A stretch of 64,000 nt of DNA from Oceanisphaera avium (GTDB taxonomy: Bacteria > Pseudomonadota > Gammaproteobacteria > Enterobacterales > Aeromonadaceae), in NCBI RefSeq assembly GCF_002157875.1, contig NZ_CP021376.1, forward strand, positions 2,243,501 through 2,307,500. The letters run 5' to 3'. Each line of letters starts with the position of its first letter. The stretch's first letter is position 1. Shown piece by piece: positions 24,187 through 34,094 of this stretch. A model generated the notes under the pieces. It worked only from the letters and a program-made list of their open reading frames with translations. It had not been told where the DNA came from and searched no databases. Both the position numbers and the translations under genes were made by a program.

Positions 24187-27100
24187 TCACCGAAGACCAA
24201 TTAGAACAACTTTGCTTGAGTTGGTTTGCAGAAACCGGTTATGAGGTGGTGTCTGGCTACGATATTGCGCCCGATGGGCCGGCGCCTGAGCGCATCGATT
24301 ACCGCCAAGTAACGCTGCAAGGGCGCTTGCTGCAACAGCTTGCGCTAATTAATCCTGATATTCCCGCTGCTACGCTCGAGCAAGTGGCGCTACAAATAGC
24401 GCAGCCAGAAACGCCGGTGTTGATGATCAATAACAAGCTGTTGCATCAGCAATTATTACAAGGCGTTAAGGTTGATTTTAAAGATAAGCACGGCCAAGAA
24501 AAAACCGATTATGTGCAGCTGGTGGATTTTTCTAACACCCATAACAATCAGTTTTTAGTGGTTAAGCAGTTCACTATCACCGGCACTAAGGGCGCTCGCC
24601 GGCCCGATATTATCGTGTTTATTAATGGTTTGCCGCTGGCGGTGATTGAGCTTAAAAACCCTGCCGATCACAGTGCCGATGTGTGGCAGGCTTATCAGCA
24701 GCTGCAAACTTATAAAGACGAAATCCCCGATCTGTTTATGTTTAACGAAGCGCTGGTGGTGAGCGATGGTTTTGATGCCCGCGTGGGTTCGCTAACCGCC
24801 AATAAAGAGCGCTTTATGCCGTGGCGAGTGGTGAACAGCGAACAGGATAAACCGCTGTTTGAGTACTTTTTAGAAACCATGGTCAGAGGCTTTTTTAAGC
24901 CAGACCTGCTGTTAGATTATCTGCGTTACTTTATTTTATTTGAGCAAGACGGCGGTTCTTCTCATGCCGGTGCCACCATTAAAAAAATTGCCGGTTATCA
25001 TCAGTTTCATGCGGTGCGAGAGGCGGTAAAAGCCACCATTATTGCCGCACAGTCGGCAGAGCAAGTGGCCGCGGCCGAACCCGCTGCGACTTATACGGCG
25101 GATGCACATGGCCATGCTGATAAACAGCTAAGCCAAGTTAAACCGGGTTCAGGAAAAGCGGGAGTGGTGTGGCACACTCAAGGCTCCGGTAAGTCGATTT
25201 CTATGGTGTGCTATGCCGGCAAGTTATTAGCGCAACCGGCCATGAACAACCCCACCATAGTGGTGGTGACGGATCGTAATGACTTAGACGGTCAGCTATT
25301 TAATACCTTTGCCATGGCCTCAGAAACCCTCAACCAAACGCCGGTGCAGGCGGCAGACCGCGATGACTTGCGGGATATTTTAGCCTCGCGCCAAGCCGGT
25401 GGCATTATCTTTACTACTATCCAAAAGTTCGCCTTATTAACAGGCGAGCTGGCTCATCCGGTGTTAAGTAATCGCCATAACATAGTGGTGGTCAGTGACG
25501 AGGCTCACCGCAGCCAATACGGCGATAAAGCCAAGCTGAATAAAGACACCGGCCAATACACCTTTGGTTATTCTAAGCACCTGCGTGACTCCTTGCCGCA
25601 AGCCTCATTTATTGGCTTTACAGGTACGCCTATTGATAGCGCGGACAAAGACACTCGCGCCGTGTTTGGCGATTATGTGTCTATTTATGATATTCAAGAT
25701 GCGGTAGAAGATGGCGCTACCGTACCGATTTATTATGAGTCGCGCTTAGCCAAGTTAGATATCAACGCCGCCGATATTGAAGTGTTAAACGAAGACGTTG
25801 ACGACATAATTGAAGATGAAGAAGACCTCGCCACCCGCGAAAGCACTAAGTCAAAGTGGGCAGCCTTAGAAAAGCTGGTGGGCAGCCAACCTCGGGTGCA
25901 ACAAATAGCCCAAGACTTAGTGAGCCACTTTGAAAACCGACTTAGCACCATGGACGGCACGGCACTCATCGTGTGTATGAGTCGTGAGATCTGCGTCGAT
26001 ATGTATGAGGCGATAGTGGCCTTAAAGCCCGAATGGCATGACGAGGACACCAGTAAGGGTGCCATTAAGGTGGTAATGACTGGCTCGGCCTCAGACAAGA
26101 GTAAACTGCAGCCGCATATCTACAATAAAGACACCAGAAAACTCTTTGAAAAGCGCTTTAAAGACGTGAACGATCCACTGCAATTAGTGATAGTGCGCGA
26201 TATGTGGCTGACCGGCTTTGATGCACCCAACTGCCATACCATGTATATCGATAAGCCGATGAAAGGCCACAATCTAATGCAGGCCATTGCCCGCGTTAAC
26301 CGGGTATTTAAAGATAAGCCCGGTGGCTTAGTGGTGGATTACATTGGTATTGCTAACGAGCTTAAAGCCGCGTTAAAAACCTATACCAACTCTCAAGGTA
26401 AAGGCCAACCCGCCGTTGATGCCCATGAAGCCTTTGCCTTGTTGCAAGAGCACATGGACAAGCTGCATGGCCTTATGCACGGCTGTGACTATCGCGATTA
26501 TGAAAGCCATGCTTTGATGCTGCTGCCGAAAGTGATGAACCATATTGTGGGTTTGGCTAATCCGACCAGTAAGGAGCTGGACGGTAAAAAGCGCTTCTTA
26601 GATATTATGGCCAGCATTCGCGCCGCCTATACCCTGTGTGGCACCTTGGATGCAGCCAAGGTTTATGCTAAAGAAATTGCGTTTTTTGGTGCGGTAAAAA
26701 ATGCTATTACCAAGTTCACTACCGTAGATAAACGCCGCGACGATGAAGCTAAAAACTCGGCCTTAAAGCAAATTATTGATAACGCCATTATTGCCCAAGG
26801 CGTCGACGATATTTTTGCCATGGTTGGCTTAGATAAACCCAACGTAGGCTTGCTGTCGGCTGAGTTTTTAGAAGACGTGGCTAATATGAAAGAAAAGAAC
26901 TTAGCCGTCGACTTGTTAGAGCGCTTATTACGTGACGAAGTTAAACATCGCATGAAAACCGATGTGGTATCGGAGAAAAAATACTCAGACCGGATTATGG
27001 AAACTTTGCGTAAATACCATAACCGCGCCATTGAAACCGCACAGGTGATTGAAGAGCTGATTAAGATGGCCAAAGACATGGCTGATGATGCGGAGTTGGC

Positions 27101-27395
27101 TGCAAAGTCTGGACTCAACACCGACGAAATCGCCTTTTACCGGGCGCTGATCCAAAACGAGTCCGCAGTAAAAGAGCTGGGCGATAACAATTTACGCCAG
27201 CTGGCGAAATACGTGACCGAGCAACTTAGAAAAAGTACCACCGTTGATTGGCAAGTGCGCGACAGCGTGCGAGCTAAATTACGCAACCTAGTGCGCCGCG
27301 CCTTGCGTAAGTGGAAATACCCACCTGATAAAGCCGATGCAGCCATCGAGCTGTGTTTACAACAGGCCGAGGCGCTAAGCCAAAGCTGGGTTTAA
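24183..27395 (+). CDS. hsdR: Type I restriction endonuclease subunit HsdR
   Basis: ATP-dependent DNA translocase and nuclease, 1070 residues, complete. The PD-(D/E)xK nuclease centre is near the N-terminus (RRPD142, then VIE156LK158). The helicase part has Walker A TQGSGKS (about 332-338) and the DEAH box (439-442), with later motifs [10 protein letters not shown] and the motif VI stretch [11 protein letters not shown]. The C-terminal part carries the HsdM-binding helices. The start codon overlaps the RhuM-Fic stop as ATGA. No frameshift was seen, so the restriction system looks intact. Confidence 0.96.
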   Translation: MITEDQLEQLCLSWFAETGYEVVSGYDIAPDGPAPERIDYRQVTLQGRLLQQLALINPDIPAATLEQVALQIAQPETPVLMINNKLLHQQLLQGVKVDFKDKHGQEKTDYVQLVDFSNTHNNQFLVVKQFTITGTKGARRPDIIVFINGLPLAVIELKNPADHSADVWQAYQQLQTYKDEIPDLFMFNEALVVSDGFDARVGSLTANKERFMPWRVVNSEQDKPLFEYFLETMVRGFFKPDLLLDYLRYFILFEQDGGSSHAGATIKKIAGYHQFHAVREAVKATIIAAQSAEQVAAAEPAATYTADAHGHADKQLSQVKPGSGKAGVVWHTQGSGKSISMVCYAGKLLAQPAMNNPTIVVVTDRNDLDGQLFNTFAMASETLNQTPVQAADRDDLRDILASRQAGGIIFTTIQKFALLTGELAHPVLSNRHNIVVVSDEAHRSQYGDKAKLNKDTGQYTFGYSKHLRDSLPQASFIGFTGTPIDSADKDTRAVFGDYVSIYDIQDAVEDGATVPIYYESRLAKLDINAADIEVLNEDVDDIIEDEEDLATRESTKSKWAALEKLVGSQPRVQQIAQDLVSHFENRLSTMDGTALIVCMSREICVDMYEAIVALKPEWHDEDTSKGAIKVVMTGSASDKSKLQPHIYNKDTRKLFEKRFKDVNDPLQLVIVRDMWLTGFDAPNCHTMYIDKPMKGHNLMQAIARVNRVFKDKPGGLVVDYIGIANELKAALKTYTNSQGKGQPAVDAHEAFALLQEHMDKLHGLMHGCDYRDYESHALMLLPKVMNHIVGLANPTSKELDGKKRFLDIMASIRAAYTLCGTLDAAKVYAKEIAFFGAVKNAITKFTTVDKRRDDEAKNSALKQIIDNAIIAQGVDDIFAMVGLDKPNVGLLSAEFLEDVANMKEKNLAVDLLERLLRDEVKHRMKTDVVSEKKYSDRIMETLRKYHNRAIETAQVIEELIKMAKDMADDAELAAKSGLNTDEIAFYRALIQNESAVKELGDNNLRQLAKYVTEQLRKSTTVDWQVRDSVRAKLRNLVRRALRKWKYPPDKADAAIELCLQQAEALSQSWV

Positions 27396-27434
27396 GTGAA
27401 TGATTGCTAAAAATCGCGAGTACCACTCAACAAA

Positions 27435-27456
27435 AGGGCGCAAGTGCGCCCTTTTT
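27435..27456. terminator. Terminator between hsdR and curA (convergent)
   Basis: AGGGCGC-AAGT-GCGCCCT stem with A4 before and T5 after. It lies 40 bases past the hsdR stop and 27 bases before the end of the convergent curA gene. Confidence 0.8.
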
Positions 27457-27482
27457 GATCGGTGATGCTGGTATATGTGTGA

Positions 27483-28538
27483 CTAGCTTATTTCATCCGT
27501 ACCAACACGCACTACCAACTTGCCGAAGTTCTCGCCTTGTAATAAGCCGATAAAAGCTTGAGGCGCGTTTGCTAAGCCGTCGACGATTTGCTCACGGTAA
27601 TGGAGTTGGCCTTGTTGTAACCAGCTGGCCATTTGTTCGGCAAATTCGGGGTAGCGGTGGCCATAATCATCAAAAATGATAAAGCCTTTTACCGTCATGC
27701 GCTTGGTTAAGATAGTACCCATTAGCTGACCTAAGCGGTCGGGGCCGTCTGGCAAGGCGGTGGCATTGTATTGGGAAATTAAGCCGCATACCGGAATGCG
27801 CGCACCGGTATTGAGTAGCGGAAACACCGCATCAAATACCTTGCCACCGACGCTTTCAAAATATACATCTATGCCGGCAGGACAGGCCTTAGCTAACTGC
27901 TCGGCAAAGTCGGCAGCTTTATGATTGATACAGGCATCGACGCCCAGCTTATCGAGTGCATAAGCGCACTTTTCTGCTCCGCCGGCGATGGCGACCACGC
28001 GGCAACCTTTAAGCTTGCCGATTTGCGCCACCATGGCGCCCACGGCACCGGTGGCCGCGGCCACCACTAGGGTTTCACCGGTCTTAGGCTGGCCAATATC
28101 TAATAAGCCCATATAGGCGGTAAAGCCTGGCATGCCTAATACTCCTAACGCGTAGGAGGGCGGCACTTGTTGTGGATCGAGTTTAATTAAGCCCTCGCCG
28201 TTAGACAGGCCATAGTCTTGCCAGCCTTGATAGCTAAGTACCCAATCACCCACCTTAAAATCCGGATGTTTGCTTGCGTGCACGCGGCTAACGGTGCCGC
28301 CGACCATGGTTTGGCCAATAGCCACCGGATCCGCATAAGACTTGGCATCGCTCATGCGACCACGCATATAAGGATCCAAGCTTAAAAATACCGTGCGCAG
28401 CAGCACTTCGCCTGTGGCGGGCGTAGGTATGGCCCTTGCTTGTAGCGTAAAGTCACTGAGTTGAGGCGCGCCTTTAGGGCGGGCGGCTAGGGTGACTTGG
28501 CGGTTAGTGTCTTGAGTTTGAGCGTGTGTCTGAGTCAT
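27483..28538 (-). CDS. curA: NADPH-dependent enone reductase, CurA/YncB type
   Basis: Zinc-free medium-chain reductase (351 residues) of the leukotriene B4 dehydrogenase-like group. It reduces the C=C bond of alpha,beta-unsaturated carbonyls with NADPH in the cytoplasm. Evidence is LSLDPYMRGRMSD near residue 55, the nucleotide motif AATGAVGAMVAQIGKLKGC (about 160-178) and NHKAADF, matching E. coli CurA (345). AGGAGG precedes the ATG. It follows yqhD by 24 bases on the same strand; both are probably controlled by the NemR-like repressor, giving an electrophile and aldehyde detoxification operon. Confidence 0.9.
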   Translation of the reverse strand: MTQTHAQTQDTNRQVTLAARPKGAPQLSDFTLQARAIPTPATGEVLLRTVFLSLDPYMRGRMSDAKSYADPVAIGQTMVGGTVSRVHASKHPDFKVGDWVLSYQGWQDYGLSNGEGLIKLDPQQVPPSYALGVLGMPGFTAYMGLLDIGQPKTGETLVVAAATGAVGAMVAQIGKLKGCRVVAIAGGAEKCAYALDKLGVDACINHKAADFAEQLAKACPAGIDVYFESVGGKVFDAVFPLLNTGARIPVCGLISQYNATALPDGPDRLGQLMGTILTKRMTVKGFIIFDDYGHRYPEFAEQMASWLQQGQLHYREQIVDGLANAPQAFIGLLQGENFGKLVVRVGTDEIS

Positions 28539-28562
28539 AAATCCTCCTTTTAGCGCGGTAAA

Positions 28563-29720
28563 TTAAATGCTGGCCAGTAGAATTTGGCGACAATGTTCAG
28601 GGGTTACATCATTGTGCTCACCCAGTTTAGTCATGCCGTGGTTAGTGAGGCTGTCGATGATGTTGTCGATATGCTCGGCGCCTAAACCATAGTCGCTGAG
28701 GCGGGTTTTTACGCCCACCGCCTCAAAGAAGTCGCGTGTGCACTCGATGGCGGTTTCGGCTTTGTCATCGTCGCTACCGGTATCAATATTCCAAACACGC
28801 TCGGCGTATTGCACTAATTTGCCCAGCTTGGCGGCTTTACGCTGGCGCAGCATCTCGGGCAGGATAATGGCTAGCGTTTGCGCATGATCTAAGCCGTGCA
28901 GCGCCGTTAATTCATGGCCCAACATGTGAGTGGCCCAATCTTGGGGCACGCCTGAGCCAATTAAGCCATTAAGCGCGAGTGTGGCGGTCCACATTAAGCT
29001 GGCGCGGGTTTGATAATCTTCTGGATTGGCCAAGGCTTTGGGGCCGACTTCAATTAGGGTTTGCAATAAGCCTTCGGCGAATCTGTCTTGCACCGGCGCC
29101 TCTGCGGGATAGGTCAGGTACTGCTCAATCACGTGCATAAAGGCATCTACCACGCCGTTGGCAATTTGGCGTGGCGGCAAGGTGTAAGTTTTAACGGGAT
29201 CTAAAATTGAAAACTGCGGATAGACATGCTCGCTGGCAAAGGGCAGTTTTGCTGCCAAAGATTTACGGGTGATAACCGAGCCTTTATTCATCTCAGAACC
29301 AGTAGCAGGCAGCGTAAGTACCGAGCCAAAGGGCAGGGCAGAAGTTACATTTTGGCCGCCTTGCAGCAAGATATCCCAAGCATCACCGTTAAAGAGTGCG
29401 GCGGCGGCCACAAACTTGGTGCCATCTATTACCGAGCCGCCGCCCACTGCCAGAAGATAATCTAACTGCTGCTCGCGCACCTGATCTACGGCTTTCATCA
29501 GAGTTTCAAAGCTGGGGTTAGGCTCTATGCCATTGAAGACTTGTACTTCACGCTCACCGAGTGCGGTCAGCACTTCATCTAAGGTGCCGGAGCGGCGGGC
29601 ACTCTCGCCACCTAACAGCACTAACACGCGAGCATTTGCCGGCACGAGTGCATCTAAACGCGCGATTTTACCGGCGCCAAATTCGATGCGGGTGGGGTTG
29701 TAAAAGCTAAAATCTTGCAT
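28563..29720 (-). CDS. yqhD: NADPH-dependent aldehyde reductase YqhD
   Basis: Iron/zinc-type alcohol dehydrogenase (family III), 385 residues against 387 in E. coli. It reduces short-chain and lipid-peroxidation-derived aldehydes with NADPH. Visible marks are the nucleotide-binding GGGSVIDGTKF (about 93-103), the metal ligands in VVDAFMHVIEQYLT and the histidine pair in ELTALHGLDHAQTLAIILPEMLR. It is the first gene of the yqhD-curA unit, and an operator-like palindrome lies 28 bases upstream of its ATG. Confidence 0.94.
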   Translation of the reverse strand: MQDFSFYNPTRIEFGAGKIARLDALVPANARVLVLLGGESARRSGTLDEVLTALGEREVQVFNGIEPNPSFETLMKAVDQVREQQLDYLLAVGGGSVIDGTKFVAAAALFNGDAWDILLQGGQNVTSALPFGSVLTLPATGSEMNKGSVITRKSLAAKLPFASEHVYPQFSILDPVKTYTLPPRQIANGVVDAFMHVIEQYLTYPAEAPVQDRFAEGLLQTLIEVGPKALANPEDYQTRASLMWTATLALNGLIGSGVPQDWATHMLGHELTALHGLDHAQTLAIILPEMLRQRKAAKLGKLVQYAERVWNIDTGSDDDKAETAIECTRDFFEAVGVKTRLSDYGLGAEHIDNIIDSLTNHGMTKLGEHNDVTPEHCRQILLASI

Positions 29721-29747
29721 AGTTAAGTACCCTTTTTATGGTTGAAT

Positions 29748-29762
29748 TAGACCGGTCGTCTA
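29748..29762. promoter_or_regulatory. Operator of the NemR-like repressor upstream of yqhD
   Basis: TAGACCGGTCGTCTA, an inverted TAGAC/GTCTA pair around CGGTC. A near-identical 15-mer (one base different) stands before the TetR gene at 30435-30449. The paired sites strongly suggest one repressor for both units. Confidence 0.8.
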
Positions 29763-29774
29763 GTTGAGGCTGGT

Positions 29775-29797
29775 AAAAAAGCTCGCCATCGGCGAGC
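29775..29797 (-). terminator. Terminator of the NemR-like regulator gene
   Basis: GCTCGCC-GAT-GGCGAGC stem followed by T6 on the minus strand. It lies just before the yqhD operator, so the regulator and yqhD-curA are separate transcripts. Confidence 0.88.
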
Positions 29798-29813
29798 CTG
29801 ATAAATGGTTAAC

Positions 29814-30413
29814 TTACTGCTCGCCGAGCAGTTGACGAGTCAGTTGCATGGCTATGTCCATATGGCTGTGATCACGATTGAGCTTAGTAAGTAAGCTGGC
29901 GCCTAGCCATAATTGGTACAAGCTGCTGGCTAAAAAGTCGGGCGCGGCGTTTGGCTGAGCATTAGATAAAGAACCATCAGCTACGCCTTTGGCAATGCAG
30001 CCACTGATGCGGGTAATTACCTGATTGGTGCCGACTTTTAACGCCAAGCGCATCGGCTCGGAAAGATCCGCCACTTCGGCACTCAGCTTCACCACCAAAC
30101 AATCGCTGCGGCTATTAGGGCCACAGTATCGCAACTGCCATTCTTGCCAGTAGCTCATTAATTGCTGGCGGCCATTGAGATTTGGCTGACTGAATAGTTG
30201 GTCTAACTCGCTTAAATAAAAATCGAAATAGTCTTCAAGCAGCGCCTCACCAAATTGCTCTTTAGATTTAAAATAGTGATAGAAAGAGCCTTTAGGAATA
30301 CCCGCCTGTTGTAACAGAGCACTTAAGCCAACCGAGCTAAAGCCGCGAGCGGCGAGCACTTCGCGGCCGGTGTCTAATAAATGTTGGCGAGTATCTTGAT
30401 ATTTTATATTCAT
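29814..30413 (-). CDS. TetR family repressor, NemR-like
   Basis: A 199-residue TetR repressor. The HTH is at about residues 5-52 (VGLSALLQQAGIPKGSFYHYFKSKEQFG). The C-terminal core contains CLVVKLSAEVADLSEPMRLAL, which aligns with the redox-sensing cysteine segment of E. coli NemR, a sensor of electrophiles and hypochlorous acid. A cysteine is kept in this segment (SDCLVVKL) and another lies shortly before (RYCGP). I chose the ATG at 30413 because AAGGTG precedes it; an upstream GTG at 30422 adds three residues. The operator at 30435-30449 lies in its own promoter region, suggesting autoregulation. Confidence 0.88.
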   Translation of the reverse strand: MNIKYQDTRQHLLDTGREVLAARGFSSVGLSALLQQAGIPKGSFYHYFKSKEQFGEALLEDYFDFYLSELDQLFSQPNLNGRQQLMSYWQEWQLRYCGPNSRSDCLVVKLSAEVADLSEPMRLALKVGTNQVITRISGCIAKGVADGSLSNAQPNAAPDFLASSLYQLWLGASLLTKLNRDHSHMDIAMQLTRQLLGEQ

Positions 30414-30434
30414 GGTCTGCACCTTAATCTTTAT

Positions 30435-30449
30435 TAGACCAGTCGTCTA
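30435..30449. promoter_or_regulatory. Operator of the NemR-like repressor upstream of its own gene
   Basis: TAGACCAGTCGTCTA, one base different from the site at 29748-29762. It lies 21 bases before the repressor start codon. Confidence 0.8.
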
Positions 30450-30607
30450 GTGATTTTTGCCAAACCAATGCGTGCTTAGTTTGGTGCACTTTAAGCGCAC
30501 GCCATACGCGATATGCTTTACGATTATTTCTTTACCCATTGTTGGGAATAGAGAATTGTTTAAACCAGCGCCGAACGCTAGTCCCCAATCCCTAGTCTAG
30601 GCTCTAT

Positions 30608-30695
30608 AGCCGTCATCCTGACGCACGTCAGGATCTCGTTTTAGGATTAAGATTTAATAAGTGCGAGATACCGAGGCAAGCTCGGTATGACGATA
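30608..30695. repeat. Pair of inverted hairpin repeat units
   Basis: Left unit: AGCCGTCAT, stem CCTGAC-GCAC-GTCAGG, ATCTCGTTTT. Right unit, reversed: TCGTCAT, stem ACCGAG/CTCGGT, ATCTCGC. The flanks match those at 1.0-1.2 kb and 55.8 kb while the stems differ. Apart from this element and the TetR operator, the 30450-30750 gap holds nothing I can call. Confidence 0.75.
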
Positions 30696-30750
30696 GGTTT
30701 AGGATTTGTAGTACGCTTGTCCCCTTCGCTATTTACTCTTCACCCAAAAC

Positions 30751-31719
30751 CTATCGCCCATGAGGCCGGTCTAAATCAAGCTCAGGCCCGACAGGTACAA
30801 TGCCGGTGGGATTGATGGTGTTATGACTACGATAATAATGCTGCTTAATGTGTGAAAAATTGATGGTGTCTTTAATGCCTGGCCATTGATACAGCTCACG
30901 CAGATAGCCCGATAAGTGTTCATAGTCGGCAATGCGCTTAATGTTGCACTTAAAGTGGCCGTAATACACGGCATCAAAGCGGATCAAGGTAGTAAATAGG
31001 CGCCAATCGGCTTCGGTAATTTGCGTGCCCACTAAATAGCGCTGCTTAGCTAAGCGCTCGTCTAGTTTATCGAGGGTAGTAAATAAGGGAATGACGGCTT
31101 GTTCATAGGCGCGCTGGGTGGTGGCAAAGCCGGCTTTGTAAACACCGTTATTTACATTGGGATAAATCAGCGCGTTAAGCTCATCTATCTCGGCACGCAA
31201 AGTGGCTGGGTAATAATCACCCGGCAATGCGCCTATGTCATCAAAAGCGCTATTTAACATGCGAATTAGCTCGCCCGACTCATTATTAACGATACAGCCT
31301 TGCTGCTTGTCCCACAGCACAGGAATGGTCACGCGACCAGAATAATTGGGGTCGGTAGCGGTATAAATCTGGTACATGTAGCGAGCATTAATGATGGGAT
31401 CGGACACCACCCCAGGTGCTTCTTCAAAGGTCCAGCCATGCTCGGCCATCAGTGGATTCAACACCGACACCGAGATCATCGACTCTAAGCCCTTAAGTTT
31501 TCTAAAAATAAGCACTCGATGCGCCCACGGGCAGGCCATAGCCACATAAAGATGATAGCGACCCGCCTCGGCTTTAAAGCCCGCTTTGCCGCTGGGGCCA
31601 GCACTGCCATCCTTAGTAACCCAGTTGCGAATTTGTGACTCGCTGCGGGCAAACTCGCCGTCGTTGCTCTTGGTGTCATACCATTGATCGTGCCATTCGC
31701 CTTTTACTAATAAACCCAC
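30751..31719 (-). CDS. yqjG: Glutathionyl-hydroquinone reductase (Xi-class glutathione transferase)
   Basis: A cytoplasmic 322-residue enzyme that reduces glutathionyl-hydroquinones and similar adducts with glutathione. The catalytic motif is ACPWAHR with Cys63. The C-terminal all-helical domain has the Xi-class signatures LNALIYPNVNNGVYKAGFATTQ and the RFDAVYYGHFKCNIKRI stretch. Length matches E. coli YqjG (328). Function fits the neighbouring quinone and aldehyde detoxification genes, but it is transcribed separately from yqhD-curA and from the divergent glutaredoxin-MauE gene. Confidence 0.94.
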   Translation of the reverse strand: MGLLVKGEWHDQWYDTKSNDGEFARSESQIRNWVTKDGSAGPSGKAGFKAEAGRYHLYVAMACPWAHRVLIFRKLKGLESMISVSVLNPLMAEHGWTFEEAPGVVSDPIINARYMYQIYTATDPNYSGRVTIPVLWDKQQGCIVNNESGELIRMLNSAFDDIGALPGDYYPATLRAEIDELNALIYPNVNNGVYKAGFATTQRAYEQAVIPLFTTLDKLDERLAKQRYLVGTQITEADWRLFTTLIRFDAVYYGHFKCNIKRIADYEHLSGYLRELYQWPGIKDTINFSHIKQHYYRSHNTINPTGIVPVGPELDLDRPHGR

Positions 31720-31840
31720 AAGTATTCTCCTGCTTAACGTGCCTGTCGTTATCTTAGCTTAGTGAAAAATTTATAAAGCAAACGGTACTTTTTTAGTGAG
31801 CTGCTAAGGTGTAATAACAGCTAATTTTAGGGGGGACTGT

Positions 31841-32581
31841 ATGTCAGCGAGTAAAAAAAGTGCTGTTTTATATCGCATGGTGATGAAGAAGCACCTTTGC
31901 CCTTTTGGTCTTAAGTCTAAAGATGCGCTAGAGCGCCATGGTTATCAAGTAGATGATCGTTGGCTCACTAGCCGTGAGCAAACCGATGCTTTTAAGGCCG
32001 AGCATAATGTAGATACCACGCCGCAAACCTTTATTAATGGCGAGCGTATTGGTGGCTTTGATGAGCTAGCCATTTTTTTAGGCGAAAAAAAGCCGAAAGC
32101 TGAGCAAAGTGATACATCTTATCAGCCGGTGATCGCTATCTTTGCGATGGCGGCGCTGCTGGCGATGGCCGTGGGCTGGTATCATTTTCATGAATTATTG
32201 AATGTGCGGATTGTTCAGTGGTTTATTGCCTGTGCTATGTGCTTATTGGCGGTACAAAAACTGCAGGATCTCGAATCTTTTTCTACTATGTTTCTTAATT
32301 ACGATTTATTAGCGCAGCGCTGGGTACGCTATGGCAAGATTTACCCTTTTGCTGAAGCAGTGGCTGGGGTGCTGATGGTGGCAGGGGCTCTGTTGTGGCT
32401 AGCTGCACCTATTGCCATTGTCATTGGTGCCATTGGTTTCGCATCTGTCATTAAAGCGGTATATGTGGATAAGCGTGAGCTTAAATGCGCTTGCGTGGGT
32501 GGCAATAGCCGAGTGCCTTTAGGGTTTGTTTCGTTAACAGAAAACTTCATGATGCTAATTATGGGCATGTGGATGCTATAA
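31841..32581 (+). CDS. Glutaredoxin-MauE fusion membrane protein
   Basis: A 246-residue protein with an N-terminal glutaredoxin domain (about 5-82: HLCPFGLKS with a single active-site Cys20, then TTPQTFINGERIGGFDEL) and a C-terminal part with about four membrane helices (96-245) resembling the MauE/DoxX-like family. A CxC pair (Cys216, Cys218 in KCACVGG) follows the last connecting segment, as in MauE-type proteins. The layout suggests a thiol relay between cytoplasmic glutathione and membrane or periplasmic partners. The partner is unknown. It is flanked by its own terminator. Confidence 0.82.
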   Translation: MSASKKSAVLYRMVMKKHLCPFGLKSKDALERHGYQVDDRWLTSREQTDAFKAEHNVDTTPQTFINGERIGGFDELAIFLGEKKPKAEQSDTSYQPVIAIFAMAALLAMAVGWYHFHELLNVRIVQWFIACAMCLLAVQKLQDLESFSTMFLNYDLLAQRWVRYGKIYPFAEAVAGVLMVAGALLWLAAPIAIVIGAIGFASVIKAVYVDKRELKCACVGGNSRVPLGFVSLTENFMMLIMGMWML

Positions 32582-32600
32582 AGCATTAACAAGAAAAAAT

Positions 32601-32635
32601 AAGCCGAACCTTTGAGGAGTTCGGCTTATTTTTTA
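32601..32635. terminator. Bidirectional terminator between the glutaredoxin-MauE gene and mnmE
   Basis: AAGCCGAAC/GTTCGGCTT stem around a 9-base loop, with an A-rich tract before it and ATTTTTT after. It serves the two convergent genes. Confidence 0.8.
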
Positions 32636-32636
32636 G

Positions 32637-33998
32637 TTACTTACCAATACAAAAGCTGGAGAAAATCTCACCCAGTAAATCATCAGATGTAAAAGCACCG
32701 GTAATGTGGCTTAAACACTCTTGCGCTAAGCGCAGCTCTTCTGCTACTAGCTCGCCCGCTTGGTAAACCTCGAGTTGCTCTTTAGCCATCTGTAAGTGCT
32801 GGTCGGCATTATCTAGCGCGTCTAAGTGGCGGCGGCGGGCACTAAAGCTGCCCTCGGTGCCGCCCTGAAAGCCCATGCAGTCTTTTAAATGTTCTTTTAG
32901 CGCCTCAACCCCTTGGCCGGTCATGGCAGAAATAGGATACACCGCATGCTCGCCATCACTGACGACGGTGAGTGCTTCACCACTTAAGTCAGCTTTATTG
33001 CGGATCACGGTCAGACCAATGTGGGCAGGTAGGCGATCGATAAAGTCTGGCCAAATATCTTTAGGGTGGCGGGCTTGGGTAGTGGTGCCATCCACCATAA
33101 ACAGGATGCGATCCGCTTGTTCTATTTCAGCCCATGCGCGCTCTATGCCAATGCGCTCCACTGCATCGGTGGCTTCGCGCAAACCCGCGGTATCAATAAT
33201 ATGCAGCGGCATGCCATCAAGATGAATAAATTCTCGCAACACATCACGGGTGGTGCCCGCAATGTCGGTGACGATGGCCGAGTCTTTGCCTGCTAGCGCA
33301 TTCAGCAAACTCGACTTACCGGCGTTAGGGCGACCCGCTATCACCACTTTCATGCCCTCGCGCATAATGGCGCCTTGGCGGGCTTGGCGTTGTACTTCGC
33401 TTAAGTTATCGATAATGGCATATAAACCCGCGGCAATTTTACCGTCTGATAAAAAATCCACTTCTTCTTCAGGAAAATCAATCGCCGCTTCTACATAAAT
33501 GCGCAGGTTAATGAGTGCCTGTACTAAGGCGTGTACATGATTAGAAAACTCACCTTGCAGCGAGTGCAGTGCCGAGCGCGCGGCTTGCTCACTTGAGGCT
33601 TCTATTAAGTCGGCAATGGCTTCGGCTTGAGCAAGGTCTAATTTATCATTAAGAAAAGCGCGTTCGCTAAACTCACCGGCCTTGGCGGGGCGAAGATTTG
33701 GCAGCATTAAAATACGCTTTATTAGCATGTCTAGCACCACAGGGCCGCCGTGGCCTTGCAGCTCTAATACATCTTCGCCGGTAAAGCTATTAGGGCCTTT
33801 AAATAGCAGTGCTATGCCTTGGTCTAATACTTGGTTGGTGTGGTCTTTAAAGGGCAGATACTCTGCATAACGTACTTTAGGCACTTTGCCTAACACGGCT
33901 CGCGCTACTGCCTCGGCATCGGGGCCGGAAACTCGGATGATGCCCACCCCGCCGCGGCCAGGGGCGGTGGCTTGAGCGACTATGGTATCTAATGGCAT
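32637..33998 (-). CDS. mnmE: tRNA modification GTPase MnmE
   Basis: GTPase that with MnmG makes the 5-(carboxymethyl)aminomethyl group on uridine-34 of several tRNAs. At 453 residues it matches E. coli (454). The formyl-THF-binding N-domain is at 1-118, and the G domain has GRPNAGKS (222-229), [14 protein letters not shown] and NKAD. The C-terminal catalytic FCIGK is at 449-453. I set the start at 33998 because GGAG stands 8 bases before this ATG and the protein then begins [19 protein letters not shown] as in homologues. A terminator separates it from yidC upstream, so it likely has its own promoter. mnmG is not in this window. Confidence 0.97.
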   Translation of the reverse strand: MPLDTIVAQATAPGRGGVGIIRVSGPDAEAVARAVLGKVPKVRYAEYLPFKDHTNQVLDQGIALLFKGPNSFTGEDVLELQGHGGPVVLDMLIKRILMLPNLRPAKAGEFSERAFLNDKLDLAQAEAIADLIEASSEQAARSALHSLQGEFSNHVHALVQALINLRIYVEAAIDFPEEEVDFLSDGKIAAGLYAIIDNLSEVQRQARQGAIMREGMKVVIAGRPNAGKSSLLNALAGKDSAIVTDIAGTTRDVLREFIHLDGMPLHIIDTAGLREATDAVERIGIERAWAEIEQADRILFMVDGTTTQARHPKDIWPDFIDRLPAHIGLTVIRNKADLSGEALTVVSDGEHAVYPISAMTGQGVEALKEHLKDCMGFQGGTEGSFSARRRHLDALDNADQHLQMAKEQLEVYQAGELVAEELRLAQECLSHITGAFTSDDLLGEIFSSFCIGK

Positions 33999-34031
33999 TG
34001 TTAGTACTCCACTGCACAAGGCTTTTGCATT

Positions 34032-34056
34032 AAAAAGGCGACCCTTAGGTCGCCTT
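34032..34056 (-). terminator. Intrinsic terminator after yidC
   Basis: AAGGCGACC-TAA-GGGTCGCCTT stem followed by TTTAATG on the minus strand, lying between yidC and mnmE. Confidence 0.8.
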
Positions 34057-34094
34057 TAGTCTATTGATTTGGGCGGTGTTCAGCCAGTAAGTTA

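Noticed and set aside
26663..27121. 152-codon minus-strand frame opposite hsdR
   Set aside because: Ser-rich antisense shadow of hsdR.
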